NCBI GenBank assembly: GCA_048262455.1
Contig: JBLXFD010000013.1
Span: forward strand, 1-64,000
DNA: 64,000 bases
Direction: 5' to 3'
Origin: Psychromarinibacter sp048262455
Lineage (GTDB): Bacteria > Pseudomonadota > Alphaproteobacteria > Rhodobacterales > Rhodobacteraceae
Shown here: positions 1-7,910 of the stretch, in pieces
How the letters are laid out: each line of letters opens with the position of its first letter
How positions within the stretch are numbered: the first letter of the stretch is position 1
Position numbers and translations under genes: made by a program
The notes under the pieces: model-generated
What the model saw: only the letters and a program-made list of their open reading frames with translations
What the model was told of the DNA's origin: nothing
The model's database searches: none

Positions 1-1436
1 GCTCCGCCCAGCGGATGCACCGCCGCCACTTCGGGCTCGCCCATTGTGATTGTGCCGGTCTTGTCCATGGCCAGCGCGGTGGTCCGACCCGGTGCCTCGA
101 CATAGGCACCACCCTTGATGAGTACGCCCGCCCGCGCCGAAGCGGTGAGCGCCGCGACGATGGAGACAGGAGTCGAGATGACCAGAGCGCATGGGCAAGC
201 GATCACCAGCAGCACGAGTGCATTGTAGAACCAATAATCCCAGGCCCCACCGAAAATGAGCGGCGGCAGCAGGGCAATTGCGATGGCGAGAGCCATGACG
301 ATAGGCGTGTAGATGCGGGCGAACTTCGCCACCCACTGTTCCACCGGGGCGCGGCGGGCATGGGCGTCACCGACCATACGAATGATCTTGGCCAAGACCG
401 TGTCCGAGGCGGCCTTCGTGGCCCGCACTGTCAGTGTGCCTTCGCCGTTGATCGTGCCCGCATAGACCTCGTCTCCGGCTTCCTTCGGTATTAGAGCGCT
501 CTCACCGGTGATCGGCGCCTGATCGACCGCGCCCGCGCCATCCGTCACCTCGCCGTCGAGCGGGATACGGTCGCCACCACGCACGACGAAGCGGTCGCCG
601 ACTGCGACTTGAGCGGCCGGAACGTCGGCCTCGCTTCCGTCTTCGCGGATCACGCGCGCCGTCGGTGGCGCAAGATCCAAGAGCGCCGAAACTGCGTTCC
701 GCGCGCGCCCGACGCTCCAGCTTTCGAGAAAGAGGGACAACGAAAAGAAGAACGCCACTGTTGCCGCCTCGAAGAATTCGCCAAGCCCGATGGCACCGGC
801 CACGGCGACCACCATCAGCAAGTTCATGTCGGGCGACAGCCGACGTGCGGACGACCATGCCTTGGGTGCCACGAGCCAGACACCGAACAGGATCGCCACA
901 GCGAATAGCCCTGCCTCGGCTAGCGGCATCGGCGCTTCGCCGTGCCCTGCGAAGAGGCCGAGTGCCCCACCCATGCCGGTCTCGATGATGTGCCACAGGA
1001 AACCCGCAGCCCAGAAGCCGCCGCTGAGCGCTGTAAACAGTCGCTGCCGGGTAAGATGGGCTGCCTGGTCTACCGACGCGTTTTCGGCATCCCACGGCTT
1101 GGCGGTCATCCCGGTGCTTGCGACCAATTCTGCAACTTCGCCGTCCGACACATTCTTGGCGCTGTCGAGAATAGTCATCCGCCCGTTGATCACGTCGAAC
1201 GCGAGATGCTCAGGCCCGCCGATCTTCGGGCCGACCACCTTGTTCAGGATCGCGACCTCTTCGGCGCAGTCGAGGCCGGACACCTGAAAACTTCGCCCGC
1301 CCGTTGACGCGAGATCCGTCGGCGCGATGTCGCCGCAGGTTCCGGCTCTGCCGCTGCAGCTGCTGCCGCTTGCCTGGGCGTCTTCGGCGTGATCGTGGGT
1401 GTGATCGTGATGTTGTGGATGGGTGTCGGACGGCAT
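1..1436 (-). CDS. Heavy-metal P1B-type ATPase (Zn/Cd/Pb class), N-terminal part, runs off left edge
   Basis: ATP-driven exporter of soft divalent metals across the inner membrane. Reading leftward from the ATG at 1434-1436 (GAGG 8 nt upstream) the product begins with a His-rich stretch and two Cys, then an HMA-like domain with a single-Cys SGLDCAEE motif in place of the usual CxxC. Next come membrane segments, the actuator loop with TGES, the CPC metal-site helix (IACPCALVIS) and the phosphorylation motif DKTGT at about residue 465. No stop occurs before the window edge, so the ATP-binding and last membrane segments are missing from view. The CPC class plus the His-rich tail favour Zn/Cd/Pb (ZntA/CadA) over Cu, an inference. 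No adjacent MerR or ArsR regulator is visible. Confidence 0.9.
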   Translation of the reverse strand, partial: MPSDTHPQHHDHTHDHAEDAQASGSSCSGRAGTCGDIAPTDLASTGGRSFQVSGLDCAEEVAILNKVVGPKIGGPEHLAFDVINGRMTILDSAKNVSDGEVAELVASTGMTAKPWDAENASVDQAAHLTRQRLFTALSGGFWAAGFLWHIIETGMGGALGLFAGHGEAPMPLAEAGLFAVAILFGVWLVAPKAWSSARRLSPDMNLLMVVAVAGAIGLGEFFEAATVAFFFSLSLFLESWSVGRARNAVSALLDLAPPTARVIREDGSEADVPAAQVAVGDRFVVRGGDRIPLDGEVTDGAGAVDQAPITGESALIPKEAGDEVYAGTINGEGTLTVRATKAASDTVLAKIIRMVGDAHARRAPVEQWVAKFARIYTPIVMALAIAIALLPPLIFGGAWDYWFYNALVLLVIACPCALVISTPVSIVAALTASARAGVLIKGGAYVEAPGRTTALAMDKTGTITMGEPEVAAVHPLGG

Positions 1437-1602
1437 GAATAGACCTCGGGCTTCGGGTGCTTTGCCATGATATAACTCCTACAGCAACTAGAGCTTCAAG
1501 AGTAAAATTGATTGGCCTTCCAGACCGATTTTTTGGTAGTTGTGCCAGGGAATAGCTCAGCGCCGCTGCGTGGCCGACGAAATGAAACAGGATAAAGACT
1601 CA

Positions 1603-1887
1603 ATGCGTGCGATGAAGAAAAAGCATACCGCAATGTTCGCCACGGCGCTGCTAATTACCTCGGGGTGCACGGTGCAACCCGTCGAGACCGTCAGCGCGTC
1701 AAACGAGGTCGGCAACATTCCCGAAGCTGTTGCCGCCCGTGCCGCATCTGGACAGGATCTCTCTTCAGCGCGACTGCTGCCCGAGGATGGCTGTTACTGG
1801 TACGAACACCGGGGACCGGTGGAAACGACGCTGGTCCCGCTGCGTACAGTCGGCGGCGCGCCGCTTTGTACGGCGAGCCGTTCCTGA
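1603..1887 (+). CDS. Small predicted lipoprotein, unknown function
   Basis: A 94-residue product starting MRAMKKKHTAM, with a basic n-region, a short hydrophobic stretch and a lipobox (ITSGC) at about residue 20, so it should be lipidated at that Cys and exported. An AGGA lies about 10 nt before this ATG. The reading frame is open further upstream to 1540, but that would bury the signal sequence. The mature part (GYWYEHRGPVET-like C-terminus, two Cys) matches no family I recognise. It is divergent from the metal ATPase and may be co-acquired with it. Confidence 0.6.
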   Translation: MRAMKKKHTAMFATALLITSGCTVQPVETVSASNEVGNIPEAVAARAASGQDLSSARLLPEDGCYWYEHRGPVETTLVPLRTVGGAPLCTASRS

Positions 1888-1939
1888 CAACTTCGGTCGC
1901 GGACCGAACCCGCGCGTCCGCGACGTGCCTGAGGTATGT

Positions 1940-2605
1940 TCAAACCGCTGCGGACAGGCCGTCGTCGGCAGGATGAAGATGGGCCGTCGAACCAATCCGC
2001 ACCCGCGGAAAGAGATCATTGACATGCGCCATAATCATGCGGACGCAGCCGGAACTCGCCCGCCCGCCGATGCTTTCCGGCCATGGGGTACCGTGAATGC
2101 GCAGATAGGTATCCCTGTTGCCGACATAAAGATAGAGTGCGCGTGATCCCAGCGCGTTCGTCGGGCCCGGTTCCATTCCGTTGGCCATGTCGGCATAGAT
2201 CTCCGGTTCCCGCCGGATCATGTTCTGTGTCGGCGTCCAGTGCGGCCATTCGACCTTGCGCTTGATGGTGTAGACGCCAGATTCGTACAATCTGCCTCTC
2301 GCGATGGCCACTCCGTATCGCATGGCAGTGCCACCAGGTTCGATATGATAGACATATCTGGCCACGGCATCGACATGAACGTCTCCGGGCGTGAGCCCGT
2401 CGTTCGCGTAGACGCGCTGGGGAAGGAAACGCGGGTGCACGCCCCAAGGGTTGGACGTGGCCATATCGAAATTGGGCGGTGTCACCTCGGCGTCCCAGGC
2501 AGCTTTCTGTGCTGCGGTCGGCCAGGTGCTGGCCAAGGCCATGCCTGGAACGGTCGCCGAAAACAGCGCTGTGGTCGATTGAATGAAGTGTCGTCTTGTC
2601 AGCAC
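1940..2605 (-). CDS. L,D-transpeptidase (YkuD domain), Tat-exported
   Basis: Periplasmic peptidoglycan cross-linking enzyme. From the GTG at 2605 the product begins LTRRHFIQSTTALFSA, a good twin-arginine signal peptide. The C-terminal part carries the YkuD active-site motif HGTPWPESIGGRASSGCVRM with the catalytic Cys and His, and a preceding YLYVGNRD strand. Length (221 residues) suits single-domain periplasmic members. An in-frame ATG at 2647 would add 14 residues, some acidic, ahead of the signal. I prefer 2605 because AGG lies about 6 nt upstream and the twin arginines then sit near the N-terminus. Confidence 0.85.
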   Translation of the reverse strand: MLTRRHFIQSTTALFSATVPGMALASTWPTAAQKAAWDAEVTPPNFDMATSNPWGVHPRFLPQRVYANDGLTPGDVHVDAVARYVYHIEPGGTAMRYGVAIARGRLYESGVYTIKRKVEWPHWTPTQNMIRREPEIYADMANGMEPGPTNALGSRALYLYVGNRDTYLRIHGTPWPESIGGRASSGCVRMIMAHVNDLFPRVRIGSTAHLHPADDGLSAAV

Positions 2606-2700
2606 GCTACCTGTTCCCGCATTTATTTCGATCTCGTCACCTCGCATGCCCCAATGACCCTTTTGCTGCCGAGAGTCTATTTTACGCGGCGCACACTCAC

Positions 2701-3609
2701 ATGGGCTTAACTCCTGCAGCCGCTAGAGGTTCAAGGAAAATTTTCGTGACCGGCAATCAAGCTTCTCGCCGCCTGGCCGATTGTGAGCTACTCTCAATCC
2801 TTGGACAGTTTCCAGCGTATTTTAAGCTACTCTTCGCTCCTGCTGATCGGGTTTGGCGCGAGGTGTTCGGCAGCGGCGAGGGGATCGAGGAACGCCTTTC
2901 CCTGGGTGACGACAGCAAGAGCTACCTGGTGCGCCTGATGCCATACCGCGACCGGGACGACGGAGTCACCGGAGTGGTGATCACCTTGGTGGATATCACC
3001 TCGCTCGCCCGAGCCGAGCAATTGCAGAAGGTCTTGATCTCCGAGCTAAACCACCGGGTGAAGAACATGCTGGCGGTGGTCATCAGCATCACCAAAAATA
3101 CCCTCAACACCTCCATCGCGCCGGAGGATTTCGCTCGCCGTCTCACCGGGCGTCTGCACGGGATGGCCCGGGCTTATTCGCTGTTGTCGCAGGCGGAATG
3201 GACGAAAGTTTCGATCCGGCACCTTGTGCAGGCGGAAGCGGACGCGGTTGGGGCCGAGCGGATCGAAGCACATGGAGCCGAGGTGGAACTGGCGCCTGAA
3301 CAAGCCCTCTCGCTGGGCATGGTGATTCACGAGTTGACCACCAACGCGCTCAAGTACGGCGCGCTGTCCGTGGACGAGGGGCGCGTCGAGGTGGCATGGC
3401 AGGTGATAGACGGCCGGCTGGAACTGACCTGGCGCGAGCGGGACGGCCCCGAGGTGGTAGAACCACAGCGCAAAGGCTTCGGCCTAGTGCTGATAGAGGG
3501 ACAGATCTGCTACCAGAACGAGGGCCACATGGAGGCGCGGTTCGAATCGGGGGGGCTGGTCCTGACACTGGCTTTCCAATTAAAAAGGCAGCCGTCGGCC
3601 CGACAGTAG
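2701..3609 (+). CDS. HWE/HisKA_2-family sensor histidine kinase, short N-terminus (possible remnant)
   Basis: Cytoplasmic kinase core. From about residue 50 the sequence resembles the PAS part of CheB/CheR-PAS-HWE kinases (LVRLMPYRDRDDG, VVITLVDIT). It continues into the HisKA_2 box LNHRVKNML (phospho-acceptor His) and an HATPase with HELTTNALKYGAL and GFGLVLIEG. The usual upstream CheB/CheR or complete PAS region is absent, no Shine-Dalgarno precedes the only plausible ATG at 2701, and the first ~45 residues are unlike the family. That suggests a 5'-deleted gene whose catalytic half survives. No response regulator is adjacent. It is divergent from the transpeptidase. Confidence 0.7.
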   Translation: MGLTPAAARGSRKIFVTGNQASRRLADCELLSILGQFPAYFKLLFAPADRVWREVFGSGEGIEERLSLGDDSKSYLVRLMPYRDRDDGVTGVVITLVDITSLARAEQLQKVLISELNHRVKNMLAVVISITKNTLNTSIAPEDFARRLTGRLHGMARAYSLLSQAEWTKVSIRHLVQAEADAVGAERIEAHGAEVELAPEQALSLGMVIHELTTNALKYGALSVDEGRVEVAWQVIDGRLELTWRERDGPEVVEPQRKGFGLVLIEGQICYQNEGHMEARFESGGLVLTLAFQLKRQPSARQ

Positions 3610-3857
3610 AGAGCGATCTGAAAGGTGCCGCGCGTGCAGGTGGTGTAGTTACAGCTACCAGCCGACCCCTGTGATCTTCGGAGTTGTGGGGCCGAAGTGC
3701 AGAACAAACCGAGATCGATGCGGGACATCAATTCGCAGGTTCCTTCTGCACGGATTCCCACCATTACTGCCTGAAATGTGCCGCCAAGGAGCACGGCGTT
3801 GGTGAGGAATTTATACAGGATCTGCCCGTAGACTGCAGCCAAAGGGGCTCGCCAGCC

Positions 3858-4061
3858 TCACCCAAGCAAGTCCCCTGCCCCGACCTTCAGGGCCACTGCC
3901 AGCTTTTCCACCACGGTGATGGTCGGGTTTCTCGCCCCACGCTCGAGGTCGCTGACGTAGGTCCTGTGGAGGCCGGCCTCGGCGGCGAAGGTCTCCTGCG
4001 ACCAGCCCCTTTTCTGGCGCAGGCGGCGCAGGTTTTTCGCAAGACGTTCCCGGATCTCCAT
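3858..4061 (-). CDS. Small XRE-family HTH regulator (controller-protein-like)
   Basis: A 67-residue protein that is essentially one lambda-repressor-like HTH: NLRRLRQKRGWSQETFAAEAGLHRTYVSDLERGARNPT, then a short helix ending in GDLLG. Size and sequence resemble C-proteins of restriction-modification systems and stand-alone XRE regulators. It is divergent from the nuclease-like gene at 4185, so both promoters share 4062-4184, where a CGTCT/AGACG inverted repeat lies. ATG at 4061 is preferred over a TTG 12 nt upstream; neither has a strong ribosome-binding site. Its role as regulator of the neighbour is inference. Confidence 0.8.
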   Translation of the reverse strand: MEIRERLAKNLRRLRQKRGWSQETFAAEAGLHRTYVSDLERGARNPTITVVEKLAVALKVGAGDLLG

Positions 4062-4091
4062 GTTGCGCCACAAACGCCGATGTCGCCGATC

Positions 4092-4103
4092 CGTCTACAG
4101 ACG
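4092..4103. promoter_or_regulatory. Candidate operator: CGTCT-AC-AGACG inverted repeat
   Basis: A perfect 5+2+5 inverted repeat lies 31 bp upstream of the XRE start. The same octamer CGTCTACA recurs at 4162-4169, exactly 70 bp away and 16 bp before the divergent nuclease start. XRE/C-proteins bind short palindromes of this kind. No binding data exist here, and the second copy is only a half-site. Confidence 0.4.
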
Positions 4104-4184
4104 AACAGTGACATTCGGCGTTGACTTCCCCACCGCGCCAGGCAGTGGTGTTGTCACCAATCGTCTACAAGAGGCTCTGCGCAC

Positions 4185-5126
4185 ATGACCGACCCTTCGG
4201 CTTTCTCACCGCCCGCCGTCCGATACATCAAGCTCGGCGAAGGCGGCGCCTTCGTCCCGGAGGCCCTCAGCCGCAGCATACTTCCACTGGCCTTCCCGGA
4301 TGCGGATCATGAGCTCTGTGCCAGAGGCGAGTGGGAGGCGGTCCAAAAGCAGCTGGTGGCGCGCGGCCGGCCCGCGAAAGAGGCAAGGCAGGATATCCGG
4401 GAGCTACGGGACTTCTACGAGCTGCCGGACGGAACCCTCTTCGTCACCACCGCGCACGGCCATCTCTACTGGGCAACGGCCGGGGGCCGTGTAAGCGCCT
4501 CAAGAGCACAGGAAGGCGGCCTTCAGCGCGAGCGCCCTGCCGAAGGTGGCTGGCGCCGGGACAGCGTTACCGGCACGCCTCTGGCACTGCACGCCTTGTC
4601 CTCAGCTTTGACGCGGACAGCTGCATACCGCCGCACGATCTGCCGCGTCGAAGCAGAGGCTTACCTGCTGCGCTGCATCCGCGGAGAGGCACACCCGCTG
4701 CACAGCAAGGCGGTGGCGCTCGGGCAGCAGATGGAGCAGGTGATGGGCCAGCTGCTCCGGGAGCTGCACGCGGCGGACCTGGAGGTGCTGACGGACCTTC
4801 TGCTCCGGCACGGTGGCTGGCAGCGCATCAGCCGCCTGGGTGGAAGCCTTCCGGAGGCCGACCTTCTATTGAGCCAGCCTTGCACCGGAGAGACGGCCTG
4901 GGTGCAAGTGAAGGCGCGGGCGCGGCAGGGGGACCTGAACGAGTATATCAGACGCTTCAGCGACAATGGCACCTTCGACCGCTTCATCTTCGTCTGCGCG
5001 AAGCCGGCAAAGAACATGCAGCTGCCGGTGGGTGAGCCCCAGCTTCAATTATGGAGCGGGGACACCCTCGCACAGCGCGTGATAAACGCGGGCCTCTCGG
5101 GCTGGGTCCTCGATAGGACGCGGTAG
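4185..5126 (+). CDS. Putative PD-(D/E)XK restriction nuclease with QxK variant (Mrr-like)
   Basis: A 313-residue protein. The C-terminal part (about 195-275) has a nuclease-like pattern: a helix LEVLTDLLLRHGGW, an acidic residue in SLPEADLLL (D about 226), then WVQVKAR (Q-x-K about 240-242) and FDRFIFVCA. This is the D...QxK variant of the PD-(D/E)XK fold seen in Mrr-type restriction enzymes. The N-terminal ~100 residues (VRYIKLGEGG ... FYELPDGTLFVTTAHGHLYW) look like a separate recognition domain whose family I cannot name with certainty. The gene is divergent from the small XRE regulator. No dedicated methyltransferase is adjacent, although a ParB-methyltransferase lies 1 kb on. A role in DNA defence is inference from motif and context. 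Confidence 0.55.
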   Translation: MTDPSAFSPPAVRYIKLGEGGAFVPEALSRSILPLAFPDADHELCARGEWEAVQKQLVARGRPAKEARQDIRELRDFYELPDGTLFVTTAHGHLYWATAGGRVSASRAQEGGLQRERPAEGGWRRDSVTGTPLALHALSSALTRTAAYRRTICRVEAEAYLLRCIRGEAHPLHSKAVALGQQMEQVMGQLLRELHAADLEVLTDLLLRHGGWQRISRLGGSLPEADLLLSQPCTGETAWVQVKARARQGDLNEYIRRFSDNGTFDRFIFVCAKPAKNMQLPVGEPQLQLWSGDTLAQRVINAGLSGWVLDRTR

Positions 5127-5246
5127 ATCATAAAGGCTCCAATATGCACTCGCGCGACCTCTGCCGATTATAGCAGAAACTCGTGCTGGCGCCTGGCTGG
5201 GCCCGTGCGTGCTGTTCGACTTCCTCCAGGCTCATCTCCGGGAACG

Positions 5247-5672
5247 TCACTCTGTGGACAGGGTTTTAGTCTTTTGCACATAGTCGCAGACCGCGCGGTG
5301 GGCCCCCGCGTGCAGTTCGAACTCCTCCATCGTCACCGGCTCCAGATGAACGATGTAGCCGCCGTGCTGTTCCTCGACGTCGTGGGGTGACAGCTGTCGC
5401 CGGAAGTCGTCAAGTGCCCGGGTTGCGGTCAGGTTGCCCTCCAGCGAGCGTTTCATCAGCACCAGGAACAGCAACTCGACATTGGTCGCCCTCCGTGGCG
5501 CGCCGCCCAGCCGCACGCGCTGTGTCTCGGTGGCGATCTCCCGCAGCACGGTCTTGCTGTTCTTCCGCCCCCGCGGCCGCCCGCGCGGGTTGCCCGAGCG
5601 ACCCCTTGAGAATTGGCGGTGCTTCGGCGGGCGGTTCCGGCCAACTTCATCATCGCCAGTCATCGAACTCAT
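5247..5672 (-). CDS. DUF5681 domain protein (second of a tandem pair)
   Basis: A 141-residue basic protein. The N-terminal motif RQFSRGRSGNPRGRPRGRK is the DUF5681 signature (FxxGxSGNPxGRP), a family found beside phage terminase and ParB-methyltransferase genes in alphaproteobacteria. Its molecular function is not established as far as I know. It overlaps the upstream DUF5681 gene by 23 bp, so the two are translationally linked. The pair, the fusion methyltransferase and the absence of a terminase suggest a decayed prophage module. Confidence 0.75.
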   Translation of the reverse strand: MSSMTGDDEVGRNRPPKHRQFSRGRSGNPRGRPRGRKNSKTVLREIATETQRVRLGGAPRRATNVELLFLVLMKRSLEGNLTATRALDDFRRQLSPHDVEEQHGGYIVHLEPVTMEEFELHAGAHRAVCDYVQKTKTLSTE

Positions 5673-6159
5673 ACCCCACGATATCGTCGTAGATCTTCTG
5701 CTCTGGCTCGCGGTTTGCCAGATAGTCGCGGATCAGCGGCCGCAGCCTGGCCGGCGGCCAGGGCGGGCGCCCATGCTTTTCCAGCGCGGCCACGGCCACT
5801 TGGTGGGGCAGGTGCTTTGGCAGCTCGACACGGGCGCCATCGTCCGGGATCTCCTTGCGCGTCACCACGCCGTGTTTCACCATCTCCTTCAATAGGTAGA
5901 CCGCGGCCTTCACATCGCTCTCCGTCAGCGCCCGCTTCAGCATCTGGCGCTTCTCGGCCTCGTAGGCGCCCATGCAGTTACCGGCCTCGCCCGCCGTGGC
6001 CGCAAAGGCCTCGTCCAGGAACGCCGACAGATCAATCCTCACCACGCCCTTCTTCTTGCGCGGCCGCCCCTGGGGATTGCCGGACTCCCCCGGCTTGAAC
6101 TGGTGCTCCTGCGGGGGCCGGCCGTAGCCGGTCCCCGTCTGCTTCTCGTCCTGGGTCAC
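5650..6159 (-). CDS. DUF5681 domain protein (first of a tandem pair)
   Basis: A 169-residue protein with the signature HQFKPGESGNPQGRPRKKKG near residue 20, followed by an acidic/helical region (LSAFLDEAFAAT, LKRALTESDVKAAVYLLKEMVKHG). The start overlaps the end of the ParB-methyltransferase gene by 4 bp (ATGA), and the end overlaps the second DUF5681 gene. All three therefore form one tight transcription unit of phage-like origin. Function is unknown. It differs from its tandem partner beyond the signature, so the pair is an old duplication or two independent members. Confidence 0.8.
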   Translation of the reverse strand: MTQDEKQTGTGYGRPPQEHQFKPGESGNPQGRPRKKKGVVRIDLSAFLDEAFAATAGEAGNCMGAYEAEKRQMLKRALTESDVKAAVYLLKEMVKHGVVTRKEIPDDGARVELPKHLPHQVAVAALEKHGRPPWPPARLRPLIRDYLANREPEQKIYDDIVGYEFDDWR

Positions 6160-7466
6160 GCCGCTGCCTCCCCGGCCCGGTCTTGGGCAACCTCGGCGTA
6201 TCCTTGGCCTGTCGCCTCAAGCTGCGCCGGCATGCCGAGCGCGGCCTCGAACCGGCGCAGGATCACGTCGCAGTAAACTGGATCGAGCTCGATGCCGTAA
6301 CCCCGGCGGCCGGTCCGCTCTGCAGCCAAGAGCGTCGTCCCGGAGCCGGCAAAGGCATCGAGCACGAGGTCCTTGCGCCGCGTCACGTCGAGGATCGCGT
6401 CGGCCACCAGAGCTGTGGGCTTCACCGTCGGATGCAGCGCCAGGTCACCCTGCTGCCCGCCGAAGCTGTTGACCCCGGCATAGGTCCAGAGGTTGGTCCG
6501 GTAGCGGCCGTTCTTGCCCAGCTCGACGTTGTTGACGTGCCGGCCGGTGCCGGACTTGAAGACGAACACCAGCTCGTGCTGCGACCGGTAGAGCGACCCC
6601 ATGCCGCCATTGGTCTTGGCCCAGACGCAGAGGTTCTTCAGCTCGCTGTAGCTCCCCTCGCCCGCTGCCAGCATCTCCTTCATATGCCGCCAGTCCATAC
6701 AGTGGAAGTGTATCGAGCCGTCGGCGCTGGCTGCCACCAGGTTGGTGAACACGCTGCGCAGAAAGTCCGTGAAGGTCGCGGAGGACATTTCGCCGGCCGC
6801 CATCGCGAACTCCCGGTGCTTCACCTGCCCCGAGCCGCAAACGTGGCCGTCGATCGGCACGTTGTAGGGCGGATCCGTGAACACCGCCTGCGCCCTCGCG
6901 CCCTGCATCAGCGCCGCGTAAATTGACGGCTGCGTGGCATCGCCGCAGATCAGCCGGTGCGGCCCGATCTGCCAGACATCTCCGGGACGGGTCGTCGCCG
7001 GCCCCTCCCCCGGTGCCTGAACCTCGTCTGCCGGGTCTGGGCCTTCCGCCGCGCCGGCCTCCTGCAGGACAAGGTCGATCTCCGGCAACTCGAACCCTGT
7101 CAGCGTCAGGTCGAATTCGAGATCGAGCTGGTCCAGGTAGGCAAACTCGACCGCAAGCAGCGCCCGGTCCCAGCCGGCCTCCTCCGCCAGCCGGTTGTCG
7201 GCGATCACATAGGCCCGTACCTCGGCGTCGCTGAGATCGCTCAGGCAGATCGTCGGCACCGCCGTAATTCCCAGTCTGTCAGCAGCGGCAAGCCGGCCAT
7301 GACCGGCGATCACGCCGCCGTCACGGTCGATCAGCACGGGGTTGGTGAACCCGAACCGCTCTATCGACCGCGCGATCTTGTCGATCTGCCGGTCGGTATG
7401 GGTCCGGGGATTACCCTTGCGCGGGACGAGGTCCCCGGGCGTGCGATAGTCAATATTCAGGGTCAT
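6156..7466 (-). CDS. ParB N-terminal domain fused to beta-class DNA methyltransferase
   Basis: A 436-residue fusion. Residues ~10-110 are a ParB/Srx-like domain (NPRTHTDRQIDKIARSIERFGF, VIAGHGRLAAADRLG, IADNRLAEE). The C-terminal half is an N4-cytosine/N6-adenine methyltransferase with the catalytic DPPYNV motif at about residue 198, before the SAM-binding motif DAFAGSGTT, which is the beta-class order. Such fusions are common in prophages and gene-transfer-agent-like islands. The ATG at 7466 is chosen because GGAGG lies 5 nt upstream; an ATG at 7478 would contain that Shine-Dalgarno. It heads the operon with the DUF5681 genes. Specificity cannot be read from sequence. Confidence 0.88.
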   Translation of the reverse strand: MTLNIDYRTPGDLVPRKGNPRTHTDRQIDKIARSIERFGFTNPVLIDRDGGVIAGHGRLAAADRLGITAVPTICLSDLSDAEVRAYVIADNRLAEEAGWDRALLAVEFAYLDQLDLEFDLTLTGFELPEIDLVLQEAGAAEGPDPADEVQAPGEGPATTRPGDVWQIGPHRLICGDATQPSIYAALMQGARAQAVFTDPPYNVPIDGHVCGSGQVKHREFAMAAGEMSSATFTDFLRSVFTNLVAASADGSIHFHCMDWRHMKEMLAAGEGSYSELKNLCVWAKTNGGMGSLYRSQHELVFVFKSGTGRHVNNVELGKNGRYRTNLWTYAGVNSFGGQQGDLALHPTVKPTALVADAILDVTRRKDLVLDAFAGSGTTLLAAERTGRRGYGIELDPVYCDVILRRFEAALGMPAQLEATGQGYAEVAQDRAGEAAA

Positions 7467-7656
7467 CGAAACCTCCATGGCTTAACCCTGTGACGCCGAA
7501 GCGCCCATTCAGGCCACGCACTGCGGGACCCGGTGGCTAAGAGGAACGGGGTTTCTGATGTCCCTCGGATGCGCCGAATCTAGCCGGCGCTCGATTTCCT
7601 TACCGCATTAGGTTACCCTGCTCAAAACTAATAATTCGCTGAATCTATAAAAATAG

Positions 7657-7804
7657 TTCCCTGTAAGCCCCGATTTAATTCCCTGTTCTCGAGTCACGCA
7701 AATCCGGCCTAACTGACTGAGATTGCAGGATGAAAAGGTCATCGGGCTGGCAGGAGGCCCTGTTATGGGGGATTCTTCCCTGTTTTTTCCCTGTTATCAG
7801 GGAA
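7657..7804. repeat. Cluster of TTCCCTG boxes with a perfect hairpin, in a 430-bp gene-free stretch
   Basis: The gap 7467-7910 has no supported gene and is AT-richer than its surroundings. TTCCCTG occurs at 7657, 7679, 7776 and 7787, with GCCCTGTT at 7757. The last box pairs with CAGGGAA at 7798-7804 around a TTAT loop, followed by TTTTT, giving a terminator-like hairpin. From memory, similar CCCTGTT-rich non-coding tracts occur beside insertion sequences in Rhodobacterales and Rhizobiales. No transposase is left here. It marks the junction between the accessory region and the ordinary chromosome. Confidence 0.6.
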
Positions 7805-7910
7805 TTTTTGCCCGAGACCAGTTCGCCGCTGACTGCCTCCACCGCCATTAAGCTGTAATGGCAGTATTTTCCCTTGAAAGAACCTGTCGTTCCAAGCCGA
7901 CAGGGTTTCC

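Noticed and set aside
1244..1468. 74-residue frame overlapping the start of the metal ATPase
   Set aside because: Different frame from the ATPase, low complexity; the ATPase start at 1436 with its His-rich tail explains the region.
3510..3857. Minus-strand frame starting AAVYGQILYKFLTNAVLLGG and nearby plus-strand frames
   Set aside because: No recognisable domain or ribosome-binding site; overlaps the kinase gene's 3' end. I see nothing supportable in 3610-3857.
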